Part shown: in pieces, positions 10,601 to 19,210 of the stretch
Layout of the letters: every line of letters starts with the position of its first letter
Numbering within the stretch: the stretch's first letter is position 1
Assembly: GCF_000179555.1 (NCBI RefSeq)
Contig: NZ_AECZ01000005.1
Location: forward strand, 62,001-126,000
Source: Solidesulfovibrio fructosivorans JJ]
GTDB taxonomy: Bacteria > Desulfobacterota > Desulfovibrionia > Desulfovibrionales > Desulfovibrionaceae
Length of the DNA stretch: 64,000 nucleotides
Direction: 5' to 3'
Notes under the pieces: model-generated
The model's database searches: none
Told to the model about the DNA's origin: nothing
The model's input: only the letters and a program-made list of their open reading frames with translations
Made by a program: the position numbers and the translations under genes

Positions 10601-13600
10601 ACCCTGACGTCCACCCAGATCGCGGCCCTTTCCGCCACCCAGATAAGCGGACTTTCGGCCACGGACATGAAGGAACTGACCCTCACGGTGCTTTCCGCCC
10701 TCACGTCCACCCAGATCGGCGCCCTGAGCGCGGAGGCCATTGAGGCGCTTTCGAGCGAGCAGCTGGCCGCGCTGACCACGACCCAGCTGCGGGGCCTGGG
10801 CAAGACCCAGAGCGAGGCGCTTTCCGCCACGCAGCTCGCCTCGCTCACCACCACTCAGCTCACGGCCCTTTCGACCACCGCCGCAAGCGGCCTGACCGCG
10901 ACCCAGATGCGGGCGCTGGCCGACACCCAACTGGCGGCGTTGACCACGACCCAACTTGCCTCCCTGACCACCACGGCGCTTCACGGTCTGGCCTCGGAGC
11001 AGATCGCGGCTCTTTCCACGACCCAGCTGCGCGCCCTGACCACGACCCAGGTGGCCGGCCTTACGACCACGGTGGCCGCCGCGCTGTCCACGGAGCAGCT
11101 CGCGGCCCTGACCCTGGCCCAGACCAAGGCCTTAAGCGGCACGAATCTGAGCGTGTTGACGTCGACGCAGATGGCGGCCCTGTCCGAAACCCAGCTCTCG
11201 GCCCTGACCCCCACCCAGATCAGCGGGCTGACCAGCACGGACGTGGCCGAACTGACCCTGACCGAGCTTGCGTCGCTTTCCTCCACCCAGCTGTCCGCGC
11301 TTTCCACCGACGCCCTGCAGGGGCTGACCACGGAAGAGATCGCGGCGCTGACCGCCAGGCAGGCCAAGGGCCTGACCGCGACCCAGCTCAATTCCCTGGA
11401 GACGTCGCAACTGGCCGCGCTTTCCACCACCCAGGTGGCGTCGCTTGCGACCAGCGCGATAAGCGGGCTTAGCCGCGACGCGCTTGCCGCGCTGACCACG
11501 GAGCAGTTGGCCGGGTTGACGGCCGGGCAGATGTCCGCGCTTTCCACAACCGCCCTGGCCGGCCTTTCCGAGACCCAGATCGCCTCCCTCGCCACCACCC
11601 AGCTACACGGCCTGAGCCAGACCCAGATGGGCGCGCTGACCGAAACGGAAGTCCGGGCCCTGACTGGCGAGCAGCTTTCCGCCCTGACCAGCACCCAGCT
11701 GCGGGGACTGACCGCAACGGCGGTCAGCGCCCTGACGTCCACCCAGATCGCCTCCTTGAGCGAGCGGCAGTTGGCCGGGCTTTCCCTGGCCCAGGTAAAC
11801 GGGCTCACCAGCACGGACGTGTCCGAGCTGAGCCTGACCGAACTGGCGGCCCTGACGTCCACCCAGCTCGCGGCCCTGTCCGAAGAGGCCGTGAAAGGGT
11901 TGACCGCGACCCAGCTTGCGGCCCTGACGTCCACCCAGCTTTCGGGGCTGACCGCCACGGAGATCGCGGCCCTTTCCACGACCCAGCTTTCGGCGCTTTC
12001 CTCCACCCAGCTTTCGGCGCTTTCCACCGAAGCCATCGGCGGCCTCAGCAAGACCGAGCTCGCCGCGCTGACCACGACCCAGCTTGACGGGCTTTCCTCC
12101 AGCCAGATCGCGGCCCTGACCACGAGCGCCCTGACCGGACTCGACGCGACCCAGATCGCCTCGCTTGAAACCTCCCAGCTTCGCGGGCTGGCCGCGACCC
12201 AGCTCAACGCGCTGACAACGACCACGCTTGCCTCGCTGACGGACACGCAGCTGGCCTCCCTGACCACCACCCAGATCGCGTCGCTTTCCAGCACCGGCGT
12301 CAGTTCCCTCACCCGGACCCAGGTCGCGGCCCTGACCTCATCCCAGTTGGCCGCGCTGACCGCCACCCAGATCGCCGGCTTCACCAGCACGGATGTATCC
12401 GAACTGACCCTGACCGAGCTTGCGGCCCTGACCCCGACCCAGTTCGCGGCGCTCTCCGAAACCGCTCTGGAAGGGCTGGCCGTCACGCAGATGGCCGCCC
12501 TGACCACCACCCAGCTCGGGGGGCTCACCGGCGAGGAAATCGCGGCCCTGGAAAGCACCCAGCTTGCGGCCCTTTCCTCCACCCAACTGGCCGCGCTTTC
12601 CGCCGACGCCGTAAGCGGCCTTGAAGCGACGGACATGGCCGCTTTTTCCGCCACCCAGCTTTCGGGGTTTTCCTCCACCCAGATCGGGGCGCTGACCACG
12701 AAGGCCTTTGCCGGCCTTTCCGAGACCCAGATCGCCTCGCTGGCGACCAGCCAGCTTCGGGGCCTGACCGCCACCCAGCTGGCAGCCTTCACCACCACCG
12801 AAGCGGCGGCCTTGACCACCACCCAGCTGGCTTCGCTTTCCACCACCCAGCTCGCGGCCTTGAGCGGCGACGGCGTCTCCGGCCTCGACGCGACCCAGAT
12901 CGCCAGGCTGACCACGACCCAGATCGCCTCGCTTTCCACGACCCAGGTCGCCTCGCTTTCCAGCACCGATCTCGGCGAATTCACCACGAAGCAGATCGCG
13001 GCCCTGACCGAGGCGCAGATCAGCGCGTTTGTCGCCTCGGCGCTTACCGGCCTCGACGCGACGCAGCTTTCGGCCCTGACCAGGACCCAGTTGGCCTCTT
13101 TGTCCTCCACGCAGCTGGCCGCCCTGGGCACGGACCAGATCGCCTCGCTCGCCACAACGCAACTGGCCGCCCTGAGCGCGACCGCCATGGCCGGCCTGAC
13201 GGCCGACGAATTCGCCGCCTTGTCCCCGCAGCAGCTGGCGGCGCTTTCCTCCACGCAGATCGCGGGATTGTCCACGACCACGCTGAGGGCCCTGTCCGCC
13301 ACGCAGATGGCCTCCCTGTCCGGCACCCAGCTTTCCGCGCTGACGTCCACCCAGTTTTCGGCCCTGACCACCAGCCAGATCGCGTCCCTGACCACGACCG
13401 AGCTGGCCGCGCTTTCGACCACCACCCTGGCCGGCCTGGCCGCGACCCAGCTCGGGGCCATGACCGCCGACCAGCTGGCTTCGCTTTCCACCGAGCAGGT
13501 GGCGGCGCTTTCCGCCGCGGCCATACACGGCCTGACCACCACCCAGGTGGCCTCGCTTTCCACGGAACAGGTGGCGGCGCTTTCCTCCACCGAGATCGCG

Positions 13601-16600
13601 GCGTTAAGCGACAGCCAGATCGCCTCGCTGACGCAAACCCAGATCGAAGCCCTGACCACGAGCCAGATCCGGGCGCTTTCCATGACCCAGATCGGCGACC
13701 TGACCACCCGCCAGATCGCGGCCCTGACCACGACGCAGATCGACGCCTTCACCACGACCGCCATGGCCAGCCTCACCTCGAGCCAGGTGCGCGCGTTGCG
13801 GGAAACCCAGCTGGAACGGCTGACCGGCAGCCAGGTGGCGGCGCTTTCCACCACGGCCATAAGCGGCCTGACGGAAACGGAGATCGCGGCGCTTTCGCCC
13901 AGGCAGCTGGCGGCCTTGACTGCCGCGCAGCTGGCGGCGCTCTCCACCACGCAGCTTGATTCCCTGGCCGCGACCCAGTGGGGGAGCCTGACCGCCACGG
14001 CCATGGCCGGGTTGACGGCCTCCCAGGCGGCGTCCCTGACTTCGACCCAGTTGGCCGGGCTTTCCACGGAACAGGTGGCGGCCCTTTCCGAAACGGCCAT
14101 CGGCGCCCTGACCACCACCGCCCTGGCCGGGCTTGCGGCGACCCAGATGGCCGCCCTGACCGGCACCGAGATTTCCGCCCTGACCGGAAGCCAGCTGGCT
14201 TCCCTGTCCACGACGCAGCTGGCCGCCCTGTCCGCCACGCAGATGGCGGCGCTCTCCGAGACGGCCATAAGCGGCCTGACGACGACCGAACTGGCGGCGT
14301 TGAGCCCGGAACAGCTTTCGGCCCTGACCTCGACCCAGATCGCGGGGCTCACCGAATCCCAGATGCAGGCGCTGTCCGCGACCCAGATCTCCCAGTTGAG
14401 CCTGACCCAGATCGGCGGCCTCTCCGCCACCCAGATCACGGCCCTGACCGCCGACCAGCTGGCCGCCCTGTCGGAAAGCCAGTTGACCGCGCTCTCCGTG
14501 GCCGCCGTGCGGGGGCTTTCGGCCGAGGACATCGCCTCGCTTTCCACCACGCTTCTGGCCTCGCTGACCGCGACCCAGATCGGCGGTCTGACCGCCACCC
14601 AGGCCGCGGCCCTGACCACGACCCAGCTGGACGTCCTGGACGTGGCGCAGCTGGCGGCGCTGACCACGACCGCCATCGCGGCCATGACCGCGACCCAGAT
14701 CGCCTCGCTTTCCGCCACCCAGACGGCGGCCTTGACCACCACCCAGGTCGGGGCGCTGACCAGCGACGCGGTGCGGGCGCTCGGCGCCGAGCAGCTCGCC
14801 GCCCTGTCCACCAGGCAGGTGGCGGCGCTTTCCACCACGGCCGTGGCCGGGCTCACGCCGACCGAGCTGGACTCCCTGACCACCCGGCAGTTGGCGGCGC
14901 TGACCACGACCCAGATCGGCGCGTTGACCACGACCCAGCTTTCGTCCCTGACCACCACCCGGTTGGGACAGCTGACGGCCACCGAGATGGGCGGGCTCAC
15001 CTCCACCCAGCTGGCCGCGCTGACCACGACCCAGCTTGCCGCGCTTTCCACCACCCAGGTGGCGTCCCTTGCCGCCTCGGCCATGGCCGGGCTGACCGCG
15101 ACCCAGCTGGCCGGGTTGTCCGAAAGCCAGTTCGCGGCGCTCACCACGACCGAGCTGGCCGGGCTGACCACGACCCAGGTCGCGGCCCTTGGCGCCGCGC
15201 GGATAAGCGGGCTGACCGCGACCCAGCTGGCCGGGCTGACCACGACCCAGATCGGCGCGCTGACCGAAACCCAGTTGGCGGCGCTTTCGACCACGCAGAC
15301 GGCGGCTCTGACCACCACCCAGGTTTCGGGCCTGACCGCGACCCAGCTGGCGACGATGACCGCGACGCAGCTTTCGGCGCTGACCACGACCCAGGTCGCG
15401 CACCTCTCCACCACGGCCGTTTCGGGCCTGACCGCGACCGAGCTTGAGGCGCTCGACTCCAAGCAGTTCGCGGCCCTGACCGCGGCCCAGATCGGCGCGC
15501 TGACCCCGACCCAGGTCGGCTCCCTGTCCGCGACCCGCCTGGCGGCGCTCTCCACGACCCAGGTCGCGAGCCTGACGTCCTCCGAGATCGCGGCCCTGTC
15601 CACGACCCAGCTTTCGGCGCTGACCCCGACCCAGATCGCGGACCTGTCGAGCACGGGCGTTTCCGGCCTGACCGCCGACCAGATCGCGTCCCTGTCCCCG
15701 CAGCAGCTGGCGGCGCTTTCGACCACGCAAATGGCGGCGCTTTCGACCACGGCGCTTTCGGGACTCACGGCCACGGGCATCGCGGCCCTGTCCACCACCC
15801 AGTTAAGCGGCCTTTCGGCCACCGGTATGGGGGCGCTGTCGACCACGGCCATCGCCAGCCTGACGGCCAAGCAGCTTGCGGTCCTGACCACCACGGAACT
15901 CTCGGGGCTCACGTCCTCGCAGGTCGCGGCTCTGTCCACGACCCAGATCGACGAACTGACCACCAGGCAGCTGGCGGCGCTTTCGACCACGGGCATCTCC
16001 GGCCTGACCGCGACCCAGCTGTCCAGCCTGTCCACCAGCCAGCTGGCGGCGCTCTCCACCGAGCAGATCGGGGCCATTGCCGCCACGGCCATCGCCGGCT
16101 TCAGCACGACGCAGCTGTCCAGCCTGACCGCGACCCAGTTCAAGAGCCTCTCCGAAACCGGCGTCTCCGGCCTCTCCGCCACCCAGCTGGCCAGCCTGAC
16201 CACCGAGCAGGTGAAGATGCTGACCACGACCGAGATGGGCGGCCTGACCGCGACCCAGGTGGGGGCGCTGACCGATACCCAGTTCGCGGCCCTGTCCGTC
16301 AGCCAGATCGCGGCCCTGTCGATCTACGGCATCAAGGGACTGACCGAAACGCAGATCGCGGACATGTCCACCACCCAGTTCGCGGCGCTGACCTCCACCC
16401 AGATCGGGGCGCTGACCACCACCGAGATCGACAGTCTGTCGACCACGCGGATGGCGGCCCTGACCACGACCCAGATCGACGGCTTCAACCGCGTGCAGCT
16501 GCGGTCGCTGAGCACCGAGCAGTTGCAAGCGCTCAGCACGACCCAGGTCGCATCCATGGACGAAACCCAGATCTCCAGCCTGACCGCCACCGAAATGCGG

Positions 16601-16888
16601 AACCTCACGGCGGCCCAGCTGGCCATCCTCAGCTCCACCCAGATCGGGGCCATGGGCGCCGAACAGTTCGGTTCCCTGACCGCGACCCAGATCGGCTCCC
16701 TGTCCGGGGTGCAGCTCGGCGGCCTGACCACGACCACCATCTCCAGGCTCTCGACCACGACCATCGCGGCCCTGACCACGGAGGAGATCGACGCGCTCAA
16801 CGCAACCCAGCTCAATGCCTTTACGACGACGCAATTGGCTTCTATGACGGAAGCACAGCTTGAAGCGGTGGAAAACGCCAAGGCTTAA
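7700..16888 (+). CDS. Giant octapeptide-repeat protein, Ser/Thr/Ala/Leu/Gln-rich, 3,062 residues
   Basis: Starts at GTG 7700 with AAGGAG nine bases upstream. After nine residues the whole protein is a tandem array of 8-residue repeats, consensus [ST]-x-[TSA]-[QE]-[ILV]-[AS]-[ASG]-L. The 24-base register of the first Ser/Thr codon was the same at every place checked from 7727 to 16871, giving 381 octads with only five residues beyond the last. No signal peptide, membrane segment, enzyme domain or sorting motif is visible at either end. Ser/Thr at position 1 with Gln/Glu at position 4 is a helix N-capping box, so a solenoid of very short helices is possible; a beta-solenoid, as in ice-nucleation octapeptides, is the alternative. 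Synonymous codons vary, so the array is not a recent DNA expansion. The next gene is a GT41 glycosyltransferase, which suggests the protein is O-glycosylated. Function unknown; a surface, adhesive or structural role is a guess. Confidence 0.9.
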   Translation: MTVSLISSYSAEEISHLSRTALRSLSATGFSSLLATQVAALTTTEMSWLTAAQAAALTVDQIMFMSAEQFSGLGRAQVSTFTTTEIASLTSTQLAGLTETDITELTRAQVAAFTPTQIASLSSTQLSALRATQIASLATTQVAALDATQLGALTPKQIAYLSTTCVASLSTTQVAALSTTQIASLTGYQFKCLTTEQIASLSVSQAAALTMTELASLTTTQLAFLSAENIAALDLTSLKWLTREIVTSLADTQIAALSQAQIGTLTNAQIKYLTTEQVASLTTTQLAGLSATQLAYLQTTQAAVLTETQLASLTETQIQGLNSKCVSVLTMTQFEALSETQLAALTQKQISGLTRTDIAELSPEDLAVLSSTQLASLNAEAIKGLSEEQIASLTETQIAGLTKAELASLAETQIAALSTTQIAAISPTAFVGLTATGISYLSTAQIQALTTGQLSVIQGAQLRGLTEDQIRYLSTTQTGVLTPTQLASLTTTAATALTETQLASLTTTQLRGLTGASISSLSGEQFTVLSIAQVAALTTLQIRALTSTDISELSLAQLAALTATQIKYITAAALAGLSEEQVALLSATQMAGLTSAQIGALADTQLAALTTTQIAGLTTTQIRGLSSTDIGNLSTEQFAALSSTQLGAMSTVQLKGLTAAEIEVMSTTQIDGLSTVQIASLSRTVIESLDETQLASLSLNQLKALTGAAISQLDTTQLEALTATQLASLTTTQLRALTSTDISELSLTVLAALSATQLSALTASAVSGFTDEQLAALTTTQLAGLSAAGIKGLGEDQIAQLTTTQIAALSTTEIEALTATQAAALTDAQLAAMSSTQLRSLTTTAIRALGEDQLEALSAEQMGSLRTTQIAALTADQIHSLSESQLAMLATTQISALKTTQIAALDGTQLSSLSVTQFSRLTATQLAAISSTAVGDLTAEQLASLTVTQIRGLSSTGVSELTATQLATLTSTQIAALSATQISGLSATDMKELTLTVLSALTSTQIGALSAEAIEALSSEQLAALTTTQLRGLGKTQSEALSATQLASLTTTQLTALSTTAASGLTATQMRALADTQLAALTTTQLASLTTTALHGLASEQIAALSTTQLRALTTTQVAGLTTTVAAALSTEQLAALTLAQTKALSGTNLSVLTSTQMAALSETQLSALTPTQISGLTSTDVAELTLTELASLSSTQLSALSTDALQGLTTEEIAALTARQAKGLTATQLNSLETSQLAALSTTQVASLATSAISGLSRDALAALTTEQLAGLTAGQMSALSTTALAGLSETQIASLATTQLHGLSQTQMGALTETEVRALTGEQLSALTSTQLRGLTATAVSALTSTQIASLSERQLAGLSLAQVNGLTSTDVSELSLTELAALTSTQLAALSEEAVKGLTATQLAALTSTQLSGLTATEIAALSTTQLSALSSTQLSALSTEAIGGLSKTELAALTTTQLDGLSSSQIAALTTSALTGLDATQIASLETSQLRGLAATQLNALTTTTLASLTDTQLASLTTTQIASLSSTGVSSLTRTQVAALTSSQLAALTATQIAGFTSTDVSELTLTELAALTPTQFAALSETALEGLAVTQMAALTTTQLGGLTGEEIAALESTQLAALSSTQLAALSADAVSGLEATDMAAFSATQLSGFSSTQIGALTTKAFAGLSETQIASLATSQLRGLTATQLAAFTTTEAAALTTTQLASLSTTQLAALSGDGVSGLDATQIARLTTTQIASLSTTQVASLSSTDLGEFTTKQIAALTEAQISAFVASALTGLDATQLSALTRTQLASLSSTQLAALGTDQIASLATTQLAALSATAMAGLTADEFAALSPQQLAALSSTQIAGLSTTTLRALSATQMASLSGTQLSALTSTQFSALTTSQIASLTTTELAALSTTTLAGLAATQLGAMTADQLASLSTEQVAALSAAAIHGLTTTQVASLSTEQVAALSSTEIAALSDSQIASLTQTQIEALTTSQIRALSMTQIGDLTTRQIAALTTTQIDAFTTTAMASLTSSQVRALRETQLERLTGSQVAALSTTAISGLTETEIAALSPRQLAALTAAQLAALSTTQLDSLAATQWGSLTATAMAGLTASQAASLTSTQLAGLSTEQVAALSETAIGALTTTALAGLAATQMAALTGTEISALTGSQLASLSTTQLAALSATQMAALSETAISGLTTTELAALSPEQLSALTSTQIAGLTESQMQALSATQISQLSLTQIGGLSATQITALTADQLAALSESQLTALSVAAVRGLSAEDIASLSTTLLASLTATQIGGLTATQAAALTTTQLDVLDVAQLAALTTTAIAAMTATQIASLSATQTAALTTTQVGALTSDAVRALGAEQLAALSTRQVAALSTTAVAGLTPTELDSLTTRQLAALTTTQIGALTTTQLSSLTTTRLGQLTATEMGGLTSTQLAALTTTQLAALSTTQVASLAASAMAGLTATQLAGLSESQFAALTTTELAGLTTTQVAALGAARISGLTATQLAGLTTTQIGALTETQLAALSTTQTAALTTTQVSGLTATQLATMTATQLSALTTTQVAHLSTTAVSGLTATELEALDSKQFAALTAAQIGALTPTQVGSLSATRLAALSTTQVASLTSSEIAALSTTQLSALTPTQIADLSSTGVSGLTADQIASLSPQQLAALSTTQMAALSTTALSGLTATGIAALSTTQLSGLSATGMGALSTTAIASLTAKQLAVLTTTELSGLTSSQVAALSTTQIDELTTRQLAALSTTGISGLTATQLSSLSTSQLAALSTEQIGAIAATAIAGFSTTQLSSLTATQFKSLSETGVSGLSATQLASLTTEQVKMLTTTEMGGLTATQVGALTDTQFAALSVSQIAALSIYGIKGLTETQIADMSTTQFAALTSTQIGALTTTEIDSLSTTRMAALTTTQIDGFNRVQLRSLSTEQLQALSTTQVASMDETQISSLTATEMRNLTAAQLAILSSTQIGAMGAEQFGSLTATQIGSLSGVQLGGLTTTTISRLSTTTIAALTTEEIDALNATQLNAFTTTQLASMTEAQLEAVENAKA
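8759..13534 (+). repeat. Higher-order repeat: 24-octad (576-base) units inside the giant gene
   Basis: A four-octad signature (xxTD[IV]xEL, then xLT[EV]LAAL, xxTQ[LI]xxL, xxxA[ILV]xGL) begins at 8759, 9335, 9911, 10655, 11231, 11807, 12383 and 12959. Successive spacings are 576, 576, 744, 576, 576, 576 and 576 bases, that is 24 octads in six cases and 31 in one. A related marker at 7991 is 32 octads before the first. Beyond 13535 this marker is lost and the second half has no fixed larger period that I could find. This points to growth by duplication of 192-residue blocks. Confidence 0.75.
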
Positions 16889-16907
16889 ACAACGGTCCCG
16901 GCATGAC

Positions 16908-16935
16908 GCGACGCCGTTACTTCGGACGGCGTCGC
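16908..16935 (+). other. Hairpin between the repeat gene and the glycosyltransferase gene
   Basis: GCGACGCCGT (16908-16917) and ACGGCGTCGC (16926-16935) form a perfect 10-base-pair stem with an 8-base loop containing TTCG. No T-tract follows, so it may be an RNA-stabilising or attenuating hairpin rather than a full terminator. It sits in the 104-base gap between two codirectional genes. Confidence 0.5.
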
Positions 16936-16992
16936 CCGCATCGGGGCTGACGGCATCACCCTACACCTCGCAAGCATGCAGGCGGCATCATC

Positions 16993-19023
16993 ATGACCAA
17001 CGATATTCTTTCTCCGGCGCTCCTGACCTCCATGGCGGCCTCGTTTAGCGTCACCGACCTCATCAAGACGGCGGAAACCCTCAAGCACAGCGGACAGACG
17101 GCCTCGATCGAGACGGTCTACGCCGCCTGGCTGGGGCATCATCCCGACGATCCGCTGCGTTACGCGGTGCTCTTCAACTATTCCGTCGCGCTCCAGGACG
17201 TCGGCAAACTGGACGCGGCCCAGGAGAGCCTCGAACAGGCCATCGCCCTGCACCCGGAGTTCATGCCGGCCTATATCAATCTCGGGCGCATCTACGAGCG
17301 GCAGGGCAAGATCGGCCTGGCCGTCATCCAATGGTCGGCCGGTTTGGCCAAGATGGGGGCCGTGACCGGCACGGCGGTCATGCACAAGACCACGGCCCTC
17401 AACCAGAGCGCCCGGGCGCTCGAAGCGCTCAACCAGGACGAGAGCGCGGAAAACATGCTGCGCGAAAGCCTGCAGCTCGACCGCCAACAGCGGGAGGTCG
17501 TCCAGCATCTGATCGCGCTTAGGCAGCGGCAATGCGAATGGCCGGTGCTTTTGCCCTCGGAACGGGTGGACCCCACGCTGCTCCTCGAAGGCATGTCGCC
17601 CCTTTCCGCCGGGGCCTTTGCCGACGACCCCATCCTGCAACTGGCCGTCGCCGCCAGGTACAACCTGCTCGACGTCGGCCTGCCCGAAGGGGCGCATTTT
17701 TCCTGGCCCAAGGCCATGGAGAAGACCGGGAAGTTGCGCATCGGCTACCTTTCCTCGGACATGCGCGAACACGCCATGGGCTACCTCATGACCGAAATCT
17801 TCGGGCTCCACGACAGGAGCAAGGTGGAGGTCCACGCCTACTACTGCGGCATCGAGACGAACGACGGCCTGCACGGGAAATACAAGAGCGACGCCGACCA
17901 TTGGACCTCTATCAGCCAGATGGACGACGCCGCGGCGGCCCGGAAGATCGTGGACGACGGCATCCAGGTTCTTGTCGATTGCAACGGCTATACCCGGGAC
18001 GCGCGCCTGAAGCTCGTGGCCCTGCGCCCCGCGCCGGTCATCATCAACTGGCTCGGCTATCCCGGCACCATGGCCAGCCCGTACCATCACTACATCATCG
18101 CCGACGACTGGATCATCCCGGAAAATCACGAACTCTACTATACGGAGAAGGTCCTGCGCCTGCCGTGCTACCAGCCGAGCAACCGGACAAGGACCGTCGC
18201 CCCGGAGCGTCCCACCCGGGCGGAAGCGGGGCTGCCCGAAGAGGGCATGGTCTATTGCTGCTTCAACGGCCTGCACAAGGTGCACCGGTTCACCTTCGAC
18301 CGCTGGCTTTCAATCCTGGCCGGAGTGCCGGGAAGCGTGCTGTGGCTGCTCGGCAGTTCCGAGACGGTGGAGAAACGGCTGCGCGACTACGCCGCCGGGC
18401 GCGGCATCGCCGGGGAGCGGATCGTTTTCGCGCCCAAGGTCAAAAATCCGAACCACCTGGCCCGCTATCCCCTGGCGGACCTCTTTTTGGACACCACGCC
18501 CTACGGCGCGCATACCACCGCCTCGGACGCGCTCTGGATGGGCGTGCCGGTCCTGACCTTAAGCGGCCGGTCGTTCGCCTCCCGGGTCTGCGGCAGCCTG
18601 GTGCGCGCGGCCGGATTGCCGGAGATGGTGTGCGAAACGCCCGAAGCCTTCGTCGAGCGGGCCGTGGCCTTCGGCAAGGACCCGCAATCCCTGCGGGCCG
18701 TGCGGGAAAAGCTGGGCGACGTCCATGACTCCTGCGTGCTCTTCGACATGCCGCTGCTTGTAAGCAAGCTCGAAGAGCTCTACGCCCAGGCCTTCGAGGC
18801 GTTTACAGCCGACCGGCTGCCGCGACCGGACCTGACCAATCTCGACGCCTACCTGGAAGTCGCCACCCGCATGGACCACGAAGCCCAGGATGTGCAATCC
18901 CTCGGGGACTACCACGGCTGGTGGTCGGAACAGCTCGCCAAACGCCACCGGCTGCGCCCCCTTGCCCGCGACCGTAGACTCGTTACCGATGTTGAGAAAT
19001 TCCCGGGAATTGAAGAGCATTAG
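16993..19023 (+). CDS. TPR-containing family 41 glycosyltransferase (O-linked GlcNAc transferase type)
   Basis: 676 residues. The N-terminal 180 or so form tetratricopeptide-like helices (the clearest repeat is YAVLFNYSVALQDVGKLDAA through AYINLGRIYERQGK). The catalytic half carries the SPINDLY/OGT signatures: RIGYLSSDMREHAMGY near 248, NWLGYPGTMASPYHHYIIAD, then PLADLFLDTTPYGAHTTASDALWMGVPVLTL with SGRSFASRV following. Family members move N-acetylglucosamine or a related sugar from UDP-sugar to Ser/Thr of proteins in the cytoplasm; bacterial examples modify flagellins, adhesins or EF-P. Start ATG 16993 has only a weak AGGCGG site. Its position 104 bases behind a giant Ser/Thr-rich repeat protein, on the same strand, makes that protein the obvious candidate substrate; this is inference. 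The TAG stop is the first triplet of a palindromic intergenic module. Confidence 0.92.
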   Translation: MTNDILSPALLTSMAASFSVTDLIKTAETLKHSGQTASIETVYAAWLGHHPDDPLRYAVLFNYSVALQDVGKLDAAQESLEQAIALHPEFMPAYINLGRIYERQGKIGLAVIQWSAGLAKMGAVTGTAVMHKTTALNQSARALEALNQDESAENMLRESLQLDRQQREVVQHLIALRQRQCEWPVLLPSERVDPTLLLEGMSPLSAGAFADDPILQLAVAARYNLLDVGLPEGAHFSWPKAMEKTGKLRIGYLSSDMREHAMGYLMTEIFGLHDRSKVEVHAYYCGIETNDGLHGKYKSDADHWTSISQMDDAAAARKIVDDGIQVLVDCNGYTRDARLKLVALRPAPVIINWLGYPGTMASPYHHYIIADDWIIPENHELYYTEKVLRLPCYQPSNRTRTVAPERPTRAEAGLPEEGMVYCCFNGLHKVHRFTFDRWLSILAGVPGSVLWLLGSSETVEKRLRDYAAGRGIAGERIVFAPKVKNPNHLARYPLADLFLDTTPYGAHTTASDALWMGVPVLTLSGRSFASRVCGSLVRAAGLPEMVCETPEAFVERAVAFGKDPQSLRAVREKLGDVHDSCVLFDMPLLVSKLEELYAQAFEAFTADRLPRPDLTNLDAYLEVATRMDHEAQDVQSLGDYHGWWSEQLAKRHRLRPLARDRRLVTDVEKFPGIEEH

Positions 19024-19095
19024 GTAGGGAAGAGGGTGCGAGAGGGGAAACCCTTTAAAAAGGGTTCTCCCCTCTCGCGCTCTCCCCTTCCTAAA
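19021..19095. repeat. Palindromic module, part A, copy 1
   Basis: GCGAGAGGGGAAACCCTT (19038-19055) pairs with the sequence ending at 19078 in a stem of about 18 base pairs with one bulged base. The flanks (TAGGTAGGGA and CTCTCCCCTTCCTAAA) extend the symmetry. The 41-base core is identical to 53912-53952. The first triplet, TAG, is the stop codon of the glycosyltransferase gene. Located at a convergent gene junction, it probably terminates both transcripts. Confidence 0.8.
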
Positions 19096-19155
19096 TTTCT
19101 TAACGGGGATGTATTTCACCGTAAAAACTGAATTCTATTGAAAGTCTTTGGAAGG

Positions 19156-19210
19156 GGGACCTGGGGGGAGAACCTTTCTTCAGAAAGGTTTCCCCCCAGG
19201 TCCCTTTTTT
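19156..19210. terminator. Palindromic module, part B, copy 1; strong terminator
   Basis: GGGACCTGGGGGGAGAACCTTTCT (19156-19179) pairs with 19182-19204 with one bulge and is followed by six T. It is a textbook intrinsic terminator for the + strand. The stop codon of the converging radical-SAM gene (19180-19182) lies in the loop, so that protein's last residues are encoded by the palindrome. A degenerate relative occupies 54030-54075, again downstream of a part A copy. Confidence 0.8.

Noticed and set aside
10981-16227. 1,748-residue open frame on the minus strand, and many others opposite the giant repeat
   Set aside because: A codon set dominated by ACC, ACG, CAG, GCC and CTG contains few reverse-complement stops, so long antisense frames are expected. 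They have no ribosome-binding sites and mirror the octad composition.
7700-16888. CRISPR-like or satellite array because of the 24-base period
   Set aside because: Repeats are contiguous without spacers, vary at synonymous sites and keep an open frame: a coding repeat.
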